From Sediminibacterium ginsengisoli (GTDB lineage: Bacteria; Bacteroidota; Bacteroidia; Chitinophagales; Chitinophagaceae): a stretch of 12,238 nt of DNA. The notes below the pieces were generated by a model. That model made no database searches and was not told the origin of the DNA. It worked only from the letters and a program-made list of their open reading frames with translations. Numbering within the stretch: the stretch's first letter is position 1; each line of letters begins with the position of its first letter. Location: contig CAMAQW010000036.1 of the NCBI GenBank assembly GCA_945860335.1, forward strand, positions 1 to 12,238, written 5' to 3'. Positions 1-6,749 of the stretch are shown here, in pieces. The position numbers were made by a program, and so were the translations under genes.

Positions 1-2
1 TG

Positions 3-10
3 CAAAGTTA
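3..10 (-). promoter_or_regulatory. possible -7 box for a divergent gene left of the window
   Basis: On the minus strand this reads TAACTTTG, an exact match to the Bacteroidota -7 consensus TAnnTTTG, followed by CA. No good TTTG is seen 19-21 nt upstream, so the -33 element is weak or absent. If real, it drives a gene off the left edge. Confidence 0.35.
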
Positions 11-101
11 ATCTATAATGCAAGACAGATTTTATGTAAATAAGTTTAAAGGCAAGCAAGAGGGATAATAGGACGCTGTGATTGAATATCGGTGAGAACC
101 C

Positions 102-131
102 TTTAAATAAGGATAAAGATTGTTATTTTTG
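102..131 (+). promoter_or_regulatory. predicted promoter of the YHS lipoprotein gene
   Basis: TATTTTTG at 124-131 matches TAnnTTTG exactly. TTTA at 102-105, 18 nt upstream, is a near match to the -33 box TTTG. Transcription would begin near position 137, leaving an A/T-rich leader of roughly 45 nt before the ATG at 181. Confidence 0.5.
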
Positions 132-180
132 TAAAACGATTTGAAATACAAAATATTGTAACAAAATAAATCAATACCCT

Positions 181-498
181 ATGTTCACCGGTATAAAACA
201 AAGATTCACCCAATTAATCGTTGTAACAACCGTTATAGCGAGTTGTAATAGTACAGAAGCACCAAAGCAAGAGGTAGTTGATACCGCTGCTCTAACAATC
301 ATGGAGCCTGCAGCTACAAGTTTTCCAGTATCGATGGTGAACAACAAAAAAGATCCCACCTGTGGTATGCCAGTTACTGCAGGCATCTCAGATACAGCAC
401 ATTACAAAGACAAAATCATTGGATTTTGCTCGGCGGGCTGCAAAGATGAGTTCAAATTGGCTCCGGAAGCAAATATCGCTGCTGCAGAACTAAAATAA
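181..498 (+). CDS. lipoprotein with YHS/TRASH-type metal-binding domain
   Basis: This is a small envelope lipoprotein of 105 residues, likely exported and lipid-anchored on Cys22. Residues 1-21 form a short signal peptide with basic residues (K6, R8) and a hydrophobic stretch ending in a lipobox IAS-C. After a flexible linker (about 23-57) comes a YHS-like domain at about 58-100: DPTCGMPV with Cys61, then FCSAGC with Cys83 and Cys87, and a DEF motif. In known YHS/TRASH proteins such cysteines bind heavy metals, often copper, so a periplasmic metal-binding or metal-delivery role is inferred; the specific metal is not visible. The ATG gives a proper signal peptide and lies about 50 nt after an exact -7 box. 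The gene converges on the SNF2 gene with 2 bp between stops, and I see no terminator between them. The gene to its left, which could clarify the role (for example a copper-oxidase or SCO locus), is not in the window. Confidence 0.85.
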   Translation: MFTGIKQRFTQLIVVTTVIASCNSTEAPKQEVVDTAALTIMEPAATSFPVSMVNNKKDPTCGMPVTAGISDTAHYKDKIIGFCSAGCKDEFKLAPEANIAAAELK

Positions 499-500
499 TT

Positions 501-3500
501 CTAACTGAATAAGTATTCAACATCTTCACGGGTAAGGCTCTTTACAAAGCCTTCATCGTCGGTGATGAGTTCACGTGCCAAACTGCGTTTGCGGTCTTGT
601 AGCTTTAATATTTTGTCTTCCACGGTATCCGTGCAAATCATACGGTATGCAAAAATGTTTTTGGTTTGACCAATGCGGTGTGTTCGGTCAATGGCTTGTT
701 GCTCTACCGCAGGGTTCCACCAAGGATCCACAATGTATACATAGTCTGCGGCAGTAAGGTTTAAGCCAACGCCACCCGCTTTGAGCGAAATTAAAAATAC
801 ACGGCAAGATTCGTCGTTTTGAAAACGCTGAATAGCACGCTCTCTTTCGAGAACGGTGCTGCTACCATCAAAATATTCATAATCTACGCCAAGCTCAGTT
901 AATCGCTCTTTGATGAGTGCAAGCATGCCTAAAAATTGAGAGAATACAAGCGCTTTATGGTTGCTAATATTTTCTGTGATTTCTCTACCAATTTCTTCTA
1001 GCTTAACGGATACGTTCGGGAATTTTTCTTCGTCTTTTATAATAGATGGGCTGTCGCAAATTTGACGCAGCTTCATAAGGCCTTGTAAAATAGTTAATTG
1101 AGACTTTTGTATCCCTTGGTTATCTACAACACCTAAAATTTTATCGCGGTAATCGTTTCGGAAAGCTTCATAAATTTTACGCTGCTCGTCACCCATTTCG
1201 CAAAAGAGTACCATTTCTTGTTTTTCTGGTAAGTCTTTGGCTACCTGCTCTTTGGTACGCCTCAACATAAATGGATAGAGGAGTTTACGCAAATGATCTT
1301 TTTGTTCTTTTTCTCCAAACTTATCAATAGGAATAGAAAATTCTTGTTTGAAAAATTCTACGCTACCTAACATGCCCGGATTCAAGAAGTTCATTTGTGC
1401 GTATATATCAAATGTATTGTTTTGAAGTGGGGTACCACTCAAACAAAGCCTGTTGGTTGCTTTTAATAAACCGGCTGCTTTTGTTACTTTACTATTTGGA
1501 TTTTTGATGGCCTGACTTTCATCGAGTACCACATAATCAAATGCGACTTCTACAAATTGTTTGATATCACTGCGGAGTGTCCCGTAGGTAGTGATAATAA
1601 CATCTGCTTCATTAGATGCGAGTGCATCACGAGAACGTCCAGCACCATGGTGAACATAAAAACTTATGTTAGGCGTGAACTTACCAATTTCATTTTGCCA
1701 GTTGTACATAAGGGTGGTGGGACATACCACAAGTGCTTTTAAAGTACCTTCTTCAGATTTAAGATGGTGTAAAAAGCTGAGTGCTTGAATGGTTTTACCA
1801 AGACCCATATCATCCGCTAAGATGCCACCCCATCGTACTTCTCGGAGGTAGTTAAGCCACTGAAAACCACTTTCTTGATAGGGGCGTAATACTTCTTTTA
1901 AATGCTTTGGCGCAGGCACATCTTTAATAGAATGATTTTCTTTGAGACGCTCATACTTTTCTTCTAATTGAAAAAATAATTCCTCCTCATCCCGTTGTAA
2001 ATACAATTCTTCAATTACACTAAAATGATATTTACTTAACTTGATATTTTCGGAACGACCTTCACCCACTCTAAATAACAGTGAATATTTTTTTATCCAC
2101 TCTTCTGGCAAAATACCGAGTGTTCCATCTTGAAGTGGTACAAATTGTTGCTTGCTAGCAAGTGCTTTTTTAACGTCTTCGACACTTACCTTTTGCTCGC
2201 CAAAGTGAATTTCAACTTTAGCATCAAACCAATCGGTATTACTGCTAATAAATATTTTGGTTGAAGGCTTTGCGGTATTGAATCTGAAGTTTTTAAGTGC
2301 TTCAAAACCAAACACCGGAATGTTCATGTCTTTAACAGCATCTACAAATAAAAAGAACCAGTTATTTTTTAAAACTTCTGCGCCTTTTAATGCCAATAAA
2401 TCACTTTGCTCGGGTCGTACAAAACCAGAATGCAGTGATTCTATTTTTGAAATAATACGGGCTTCCGTTTCTAGGTTGCGCTGTATCATTAATATTTTAT
2501 CGGAAAGCGGAACAATAATTTTGTCTTTATCAATGGCGCGCACTTCAAAACCTTGGTAAGAAAATACGGGCTGAAATAACAAATAGTCGCCGCGTTCTTT
2601 AAGGTGAATACTTACTTCTGGGGTAATATTATTTAGCTCTTCTTTTTCAACGTTTCCAAAATGTATATGGTACATTTTAGAAAGCGGTAATACAAAAGTT
2701 TGTAATTTTTGGGCCCACTCTTCTTTTGAAATGACAATTTTACCAGTTGGTAAAAAGGACTCCATCATTAAAATATCATCTGCTTTTTTCCAAGTAAAAT
2801 ACTGTTGATGGTACTTGAAAAGAAGTGGACTGGTACATTCGTTTTCTGAAACATTAACGTCTGCGAGTGGGAGCTTAACGCGGCACTCGATTTCATAAGC
2901 GCCTTTTGCGTATTGAATTTCAAAGTAGGGAGATATAAAATTACATACCAGTTCGGCAGGCTCTAAATTAGCCGTAACAAAAGTCTTTTTTTCTGGCAAG
3001 GTATATATCAGAAGGCTTTCGCCACAGTGCTCAAATAATTTTTTGATTTTTGGGTGCAGGTATTCGTTGATTAGTGTTTTGGTTTCTTCGGGGAGCTGAT
3101 CGTTGTGCTGCTGCACAATATTTTCCCAGATACCACTAAAGGGTGAATTCCGGTCTAGATACCTACTTACTTCGGAAGGCATTAATTTACGGAGCTGCTG
3201 CACCAGTGATTTATCCTGCTCGTCTAGGAGTTCAGTATTAATAAATCTGGCAAGGTCTTGCTTTTCAACTTTTCCTAAAAAACGCTGCTGGTCTTCATCA
3301 ACTTCCCCTTCTACGATATCAAACTGTGTAAAAGGATATTGAATACTGTTTGTAGAAATGACAAGACCTAATTTTTGAAAAGTTTTACCTTTTACTTTTG
3401 GTAGAGACGTTTCAATTTTTTCCGATTCTTTTTGGTCGGGTATAAAATCAGATTTTTTTGAAACAATAGAAATGGCTTCGTTTCCTAATGGAAGTGCCAC

Positions 3501-4289
3501 TCTTTTTATAGAAGTATCTAATACGCGTAAAAAAGGTTTTCCAGCGGTGTACGTGAATTCAAATTTATTTGTCAAATCATCTGCTAAAGAAAAACCATAG
3601 AGTGCTAATAATTTATTTTTTTCTTTATTCCAGTTTCTAATGGTGTCAAAATAACCAGGACCAAACTTATTAAGTAATTGTAAAAAAATAATGTTTTTAT
3701 GTACGCAAAGCGGATGTTCTGTTTCAGATCCGCAGTTGCATGATGTGTCAAAATTACGTTCTTCATTTTTTTGAATGAGTAACTGATAGGTATGTCCTTC
3801 ATACACCAAGGAGGCTGTAACCCGCTCCTCCTTTGCTTCTAGGATGGTAGCCGAACCTGTTCTTAAAAAATTACTCGCTTCTTCAAAACTAGATTGATCA
3901 GAAAGCATTTTTATTTGCTTGAGCTCAAGTTGCTTCATTTTAACAACCGTATGCTTTTGATCATAGGCCGCTTCATAGTTACCTAACTGATTTCGGTCTA
4001 ATAAATCTTGCAAATGAAAAAGAGCGCCCGCTTTATGTCTACAGATTTCAGATAAGTTATAGGGGCATGCACAACGAACCGACAAAAATTTTGGATTCTT
4101 AAATTGAGAGACGCTTACCTTGTAAAAAGTAGCATACCCATCATCCTTAACCCTAAAATTTACATTGCCCATGAGGTCGTCATACTCAAGTAATTCTACA
4201 TTACCCAACGCATGAATTTTTTTCCCTCTTCTGATTACCTCTTCGGTACCGTTATTATAAATATGTTTGACCAAGTAAGGTAACGCCAT
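501..4289 (-). CDS. SNF2-family DEAD-like helicase/ATPase with two SWIM zinc fingers
   Basis: This is a large (1262 aa) cytoplasmic DNA-stimulated ATPase of the bacterial SNF2/RapA-like superfamily 2. These enzymes translocate on duplex DNA and remodel DNA-protein complexes; the partner here is unknown. The N-terminus holds two CxC...CxH SWIM fingers, at Cys73/Cys75/Cys83/His85 and Cys184/Cys186/Cys195/His197. Residues of about 210-790 form a long region without a motif I recognise, probably the bacterial SNF2-associated region. The motor follows: motif I DDMGLGKT near residue 828, motif Ia VVCPTTLMYNW, motif II DESQ near 923 (a DEAH-box variant), motif III SGTPLQN near 951, then in the second RecA lobe SLKAGGVGLNLT, DPWWNP near 1189 and motif VI DRTHRIGQ near 1203. 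All ATPase motifs appear intact, so the protein should be active. The ATG at 4289 directly precedes the first folded region. No nuclease, methyltransferase or other defence gene lies next to it, so a general transcription or repair role is more likely than a defence system. Confidence 0.95.
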   Translation of the reverse strand: MALPYLVKHIYNNGTEEVIRRGKKIHALGNVELLEYDDLMGNVNFRVKDDGYATFYKVSVSQFKNPKFLSVRCACPYNLSEICRHKAGALFHLQDLLDRNQLGNYEAAYDQKHTVVKMKQLELKQIKMLSDQSSFEEASNFLRTGSATILEAKEERVTASLVYEGHTYQLLIQKNEERNFDTSCNCGSETEHPLCVHKNIIFLQLLNKFGPGYFDTIRNWNKEKNKLLALYGFSLADDLTNKFEFTYTAGKPFLRVLDTSIKRVALPLGNEAISIVSKKSDFIPDQKESEKIETSLPKVKGKTFQKLGLVISTNSIQYPFTQFDIVEGEVDEDQQRFLGKVEKQDLARFINTELLDEQDKSLVQQLRKLMPSEVSRYLDRNSPFSGIWENIVQQHNDQLPEETKTLINEYLHPKIKKLFEHCGESLLIYTLPEKKTFVTANLEPAELVCNFISPYFEIQYAKGAYEIECRVKLPLADVNVSENECTSPLLFKYHQQYFTWKKADDILMMESFLPTGKIVISKEEWAQKLQTFVLPLSKMYHIHFGNVEKEELNNITPEVSIHLKERGDYLLFQPVFSYQGFEVRAIDKDKIIVPLSDKILMIQRNLETEARIISKIESLHSGFVRPEQSDLLALKGAEVLKNNWFFLFVDAVKDMNIPVFGFEALKNFRFNTAKPSTKIFISSNTDWFDAKVEIHFGEQKVSVEDVKKALASKQQFVPLQDGTLGILPEEWIKKYSLLFRVGEGRSENIKLSKYHFSVIEELYLQRDEEELFFQLEEKYERLKENHSIKDVPAPKHLKEVLRPYQESGFQWLNYLREVRWGGILADDMGLGKTIQALSFLHHLKSEEGTLKALVVCPTTLMYNWQNEIGKFTPNISFYVHHGAGRSRDALASNEADVIITTYGTLRSDIKQFVEVAFDYVVLDESQAIKNPNSKVTKAAGLLKATNRLCLSGTPLQNNTFDIYAQMNFLNPGMLGSVEFFKQEFSIPIDKFGEKEQKDHLRKLLYPFMLRRTKEQVAKDLPEKQEMVLFCEMGDEQRKIYEAFRNDYRDKILGVVDNQGIQKSQLTILQGLMKLRQICDSPSIIKDEEKFPNVSVKLEEIGREITENISNHKALVFSQFLGMLALIKERLTELGVDYEYFDGSSTVLERERAIQRFQNDESCRVFLISLKAGGVGLNLTAADYVYIVDPWWNPAVEQQAIDRTHRIGQTKNIFAYRMICTDTVEDKILKLQDRKRSLARELITDDEGFVKSLTREDVEYLFS

Positions 4290-4300
4290 AGTGCTGTTCT

Positions 4301-4330
4301 AAATTGCACCCTGTTTAAAAAGGGCAATTT
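4301..4330 (-). other. imperfect hairpin in the leader of the SNF2 gene
   Basis: AAATTGCACCC (4301-4311) can pair with GGGCAATTT (4322-4330), leaving one bulged A and a 10-nt loop. It lies between comB and the SNF2 start, within the predicted SNF2 leader. No long T run follows on either strand, so it is not a clear terminator. It could influence mRNA stability or translation start, but its function is unknown. Confidence 0.4.
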
Positions 4331-4331
4331 G

Positions 4332-4339
4332 CGAAAGTA
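4332..4339 (-). promoter_or_regulatory. possible -7 box of the SNF2 gene
   Basis: On the minus strand this reads TACTTTCG, one mismatch from TAnnTTTG, and is 42 nt upstream of the SNF2 ATG. There is no convincing -33 element, and it overlaps the end of the comB message, so read-through from comB is an alternative source of expression. Confidence 0.3.
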
Positions 4340-4350
4340 CGAAAAAGCTG

Positions 4351-5079
4351 CTAATTGGCGCGTACTAAATCTCCGTTTTTGTAGATAGGAAGGACGGGAG
4401 CCACGTCTGTGGTAACACAGTAGGTTAAGTCGGCTTCTAACCCATAAGATGCTAGGCGGTGCCAATGGGTGGTTTTTTGGATAAATGTGGTGATATCTGC
4501 TTTATGCAAATTGTATAAATCATTTGCCATAAGTGAACTATCGCAATGGATGGTAAAATGATCCTTGATTTGTTCTATTACGGCGCCGGCAAATAAAGCG
4601 TCTTCTATATTAACACGGTCTTTCCAGGCAGAACAACCGAGTACAACAGGTTTGTTTTGTGCAATTAAATGGGCACAAACAGCCGATAAATTAGGGAATG
4701 AACCGGTAATAATTTGATCGGCACCATTGTTTAGAGCCATATGCAAAAGCTTGGTACCATTGGTTGTTGTTAGCACTAGGGTTTTACCTTCAATAAAACT
4801 ACGCGGATATTCGGCAGGAGAATTTCCATAAGAAAGCCCTTCAATAATTTTTCCATCACGCTCACCAGCTGTGATACCGCCGGTTGCTTTTCCCACCTCA
4901 ATACATTTGTTGACATTGTCGACAGGGATAATACGGTCGGCACCATTGTAAAGTGCTGTAGCAATAGTAGAAGTAGCCCTAAATACATCAATAACCACTA
5001 CAATGCAATCACTGACATTGTATAGTTCTAATAATTTGGGCGATAAGATCGTATGTAAATGTGGCTTAGACTGATTCAT
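4351..5079 (-). CDS. comB: ComB-family 2-phosphosulfolactate phosphatase
   Basis: This is a 242-residue cytoplasmic protein of the ComB family, whose characterised members hydrolyse (R)-2-phospho-3-sulfolactate to sulfolactate and phosphate. Family hallmarks are VVVIDVFRATSTI at about 27-39 (Asp31, Arg34), the GERDG loop at 72-76, TTTNGTK at 104-110, and GCSAWKD at 148-154 followed by an acidic NIED at 157-160. Length is normal for the family and the fold appears complete. In methanogens the reaction serves coenzyme M synthesis. Bacteroidota do not make coenzyme M, so the product may instead enter sulfolactate, cysteate or sulfonolipid metabolism; that is inference, and no ComA, ComC or other sulfonate gene is in the window. 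The ATG at 5079 gives the usual spacing of about 26 residues before the VVID strand. It has its own -7 box only 7 nt upstream. It is followed after 61 bp by the SNF2 gene. Confidence 0.88.
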   Translation of the reverse strand: MNQSKPHLHTILSPKLLELYNVSDCIVVVIDVFRATSTIATALYNGADRIIPVDNVNKCIEVGKATGGITAGERDGKIIEGLSYGNSPAEYPRSFIEGKTLVLTTTNGTKLLHMALNNGADQIITGSFPNLSAVCAHLIAQNKPVVLGCSAWKDRVNIEDALFAGAVIEQIKDHFTIHCDSSLMANDLYNLHKADITTFIQKTTHWHRLASYGLEADLTYCVTTDVAPVLPIYKNGDLVRAN

Positions 5080-5086
5080 GAGGCTG

Positions 5087-5118
5087 CAAATATAAAGCCA
5101 AATGAACGAAAATAAAAA
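5087..5118 (-). promoter_or_regulatory. predicted comB promoter, close to the start codon
   Basis: TATATTTG (5087-5094, read on the minus strand) matches TAnnTTTG exactly. The T run of the upstream ssb terminator (5114-5118) falls at the -33 distance and may serve as a weak TTTG substitute. Only 7 nt separate the box from the ATG, so the transcript would have almost no leader. Confidence 0.5.
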
Positions 5119-5140
5119 GGCCAGCGCAAAAGCGCTGGCC
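5109..5140 (-). terminator. intrinsic terminator downstream of ssb
   Basis: A perfect 9-bp GC-rich stem, GGCCAGCGC (5119-5127) and GCGCTGGCC (5132-5140), encloses an AAAA loop. On the minus strand it is followed by TTTTTATTTT (5118-5109), the classic U-rich tract. It lies 17 nt past the ssb stop codon, so it should end the ssb message. There is no T tract on the plus side, so it works in the minus direction. Confidence 0.9.
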
Positions 5141-5157
5141 GAAAAAGAACAGAGGGG

Positions 5158-5496
5158 CTATCCTTTTTTTGTAAGAATGAGAAGTTCGTTGGCATGCACT
5201 TCGGTAACATATTTTTTAACGCCGTTTTTATCGGTGTAATTTCTGTTAACGAGTTTGCCATCAATAGCAACTTCGATGCCTTTGACTAAATATTTTTCGG
5301 CGATTTCGGCAAGTTTGCCCCATGCTACCACAGAGTGCCACTGTGTTTCGGTGACTTTTTCGCCGTTGGCGTCTTTGTAAATTTCGTTGGTAGCTAAATT
5401 TAAGTTGGCTACTTTTTTACCGCCTTCAAAATTTGTGATTTCGGGGGTTTGACCTAGATGTCCAATAAGTTGGACTTTGTTTTTAATTGCGTTCAT
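5158..5496 (-). CDS. ssb: short single-stranded DNA-binding protein (SSB), OB fold only
   Basis: This 112-residue protein is almost entirely one SSB-type OB fold. The start MNAIKNKVQLIGHLG, the NLNLATNE strand at about 31-38, the TQWHSVVAWGK segment at 51-61 (Trp53 and Trp59, aromatic residues typical of ssDNA stacking) and the EVAIDGKLVNRNY strand at 75-87 are family features. It binds single-stranded DNA, presumably as a tetramer. It ends in LTKKG, right after the OB fold. The Gly/Pro/Gln-rich linker and acidic DDIPF-like tip that recruit repair and replication partners in typical SSB of about 150-180 residues are absent, and no frameshift explains this. It may be an accessory paralogue rather than the main replicative SSB, many Bacteroidota having more than one. 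It forms its own unit, with a promoter upstream and a strong terminator downstream. Confidence 0.92.
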   Translation of the reverse strand: MNAIKNKVQLIGHLGQTPEITNFEGGKKVANLNLATNEIYKDANGEKVTETQWHSVVAWGKLAEIAEKYLVKGIEVAIDGKLVNRNYTDKNGVKKYVTEVHANELLILTKKG

Positions 5497-5505
5497 ACAT
5501 GTATG
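5494..5505. repeat. 12-bp perfect palindrome over the ssb start codon
   Basis: CATACATGTATG is identical to its reverse complement and includes the ssb start codon (5494-5496). It could be a small operator or a translation-blocking hairpin, but a short AT-rich palindrome may also be chance. Confidence 0.35.
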
Positions 5506-5524
5506 TTTTCATATTTGCGATAAA

Positions 5525-5555
5525 CAAATAGAAACATTAATTAGACGCCAACAAA
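5525..5555 (-). promoter_or_regulatory. predicted ssb promoter
   Basis: On the minus strand a TTTG -33 box (5552-5555) is separated by 19 nt from TCTATTTG (5525-5532), which matches TAnnTTTG at all but one position. The spacing is the Bacteroidota optimum. The leader to the ATG at 5496 would be about 20-25 nt, and the region lies in the gcvT-ssb gap. Confidence 0.6.
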
Positions 5556-5602
5556 TCATCCAATACTATTCGAGTATAAATTCTAAAAACAAGAAAGAAT
5601 AA

Positions 5603-6688
5603 TTACGCAAAAGGGAACTTAACCACTTTGGCTTTAACCATTGTATTTCTGATATCAATGTAAATTTCAGATCCAACAGTAGCGTGCGCAGTAGCCACGT
5701 AACCCAGTCCCACAGCCTTTTGTAGGCTTGGCGCCTGTGTGCCACTTGTTACTTTTCCAATCACATCACCAGCTTCGTTTTTAATGAGGTAATCATGTCT
5801 TGGAATACCTCTATCAATCATTTCAAAGCCTACTAATTTTTTAGTAACACCAGCTGCCTTTTGATTTTCAAAAAATGATTTATTGGTAAAATCTTTGGTA
5901 AATTTTGTGATCCATCCAAGTCCTGCTTCAAGTGGAGATGTGGTGTCATCAATATCATTTCCGTATAAACAAAATCCTTTTTCTAAACGAAGTGTATCAC
6001 GTGCACCAAGTCCAATAGGTTTTAAACCTTGCGGTGTTCCAATTTCAAAAATGGCATCCCAAATTTTATCGGCAGCACCATCGCTATCTTCAAAATAAAT
6101 TTCTACGCCACCAGAACCTGTGTAACCTGTTGCACTCACAAGTACATTTTCGATACCTGCAAAAACGCCTTTTGTAAACGTGTAATAGGGTAGGTTTAAA
6201 ATATCCATCTGGGTAAGTGGCTGCAATATTTTTGTAGCGTTTGGACCTTGAATCGCAAGCAAACAAGTTTTGCTACTAATGTTGTGCATTTCTACACCAG
6301 ACGTATTTTTTGAAACAATCCAATTCCAATCTTTTTCGATATTAGATGCATTTACCACGAGCATGTACACTTTATTTTGCTCCACACAGTAAGCCAGCAA
6401 ATCATCTACAATTCCACCTGTTTCGTTGGGTAGGCAACTGTACTGCGCATGTCCATTTTTTAAAACAGAAGCGTCATTAGAAGTTACGCGCTGAATCAGG
6501 TCTAATGCACCCTCTCCTTTTAAAATAAACTCACCCATATGGCTTACGTCAAACACACCCGCATTGGTTCTTACAGCCGCATGCTCGTCATTTATACCGG
6601 AGTAACTGATTGGCATGTTATATCCAGCAAATTCAGCCATTTTTGCGCCAAGTGCCAAGTGCTTTTGAGTAAACGGAGTGTTTTTCAT
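5603..6688 (-). CDS. gcvT: aminomethyltransferase, glycine cleavage system T protein
   Basis: GcvT transfers the aminomethyl-derived one-carbon unit from the lipoylated H protein to tetrahydrofolate, releasing ammonia and giving 5,10-methylene-THF, in the cytoplasm. At 361 residues it is full length for the bacterial family. Seen in sequence: the N-terminal MPISYSGINDEH segment, GVFDVSHMGEF at 45-55, the GGIVDD motif at 91-96 with the conserved catalytic aspartate, VVNASNIEKDW at 111-121, and the LGARDTLRLEKGFCLYGND block in the second half that marks true GcvT against YgfZ-like relatives. The C-terminal barrel (PRHDYLI...GKVTSGTQAPSL) is complete. The start at 6688 matches the family N-terminus. 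The P and H protein genes are not adjacent, so the system is dispersed in this genome. It follows the pspC gene by 61 bp but has its own exact -7 box. No riboswitch of the glycine type fits in the short leader. Confidence 0.97.
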   Translation of the reverse strand: MKNTPFTQKHLALGAKMAEFAGYNMPISYSGINDEHAAVRTNAGVFDVSHMGEFILKGEGALDLIQRVTSNDASVLKNGHAQYSCLPNETGGIVDDLLAYCVEQNKVYMLVVNASNIEKDWNWIVSKNTSGVEMHNISSKTCLLAIQGPNATKILQPLTQMDILNLPYYTFTKGVFAGIENVLVSATGYTGSGGVEIYFEDSDGAADKIWDAIFEIGTPQGLKPIGLGARDTLRLEKGFCLYGNDIDDTTSPLEAGLGWITKFTKDFTNKSFFENQKAAGVTKKLVGFEMIDRGIPRHDYLIKNEAGDVIGKVTSGTQAPSLQKAVGLGYVATAHATVGSEIYIDIRNTMVKAKVVKFPFA

Positions 6689-6709
6689 AACAGTACATTA
6701 GATTGGCTG

Positions 6710-6717
6710 CAAAAATA
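6710..6717 (-). promoter_or_regulatory. predicted -7 box of gcvT
   Basis: This reads TATTTTTG followed by CA on the minus strand, an exact TAnnTTTG match 21 nt before the gcvT ATG. The -33 region is not a clear TTTG. It suggests gcvT is transcribed independently of the padR-pspC unit. Confidence 0.5.
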
Positions 6718-6749
6718 AGGGGTTTATCTATAACCATTTTAATTATTGG

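Larger units (their letters stand above)
1..180. other. non-coding left-edge region
   Basis: No credible gene is seen here; the longest plus-strand start gives only 16 codons (from position 18). The stretch is very AT-rich and holds a plus-strand promoter for the following lipoprotein gene and a possible minus-strand -7 box at its left end. It is probably the intergenic space between two divergent genes, the left one lying outside the window. Confidence 0.6.

Noticed and set aside
18..68. 16-codon plus-strand reading frame near the left edge
   Set aside because: Too short, no family resemblance and no initiation signal; it lies upstream of the predicted lipoprotein promoter.
2257..2559. 100-codon plus-strand frame inside the SNF2 gene
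   Set aside because: It is antisense to a clear gene and has no recognisable protein features.
501..4289. SNF2 gene as part of a phage-defence system
   Set aside because: No nuclease, methyltransferase, PLD-like or other defence partner is adjacent; its neighbours are a lipoprotein gene and comB.
5563..5577. ATACT...AGTAT hairpin between gcvT and ssb
   Set aside because: A 5-bp AT-rich stem without a T tract is too weak to call a terminator for gcvT.
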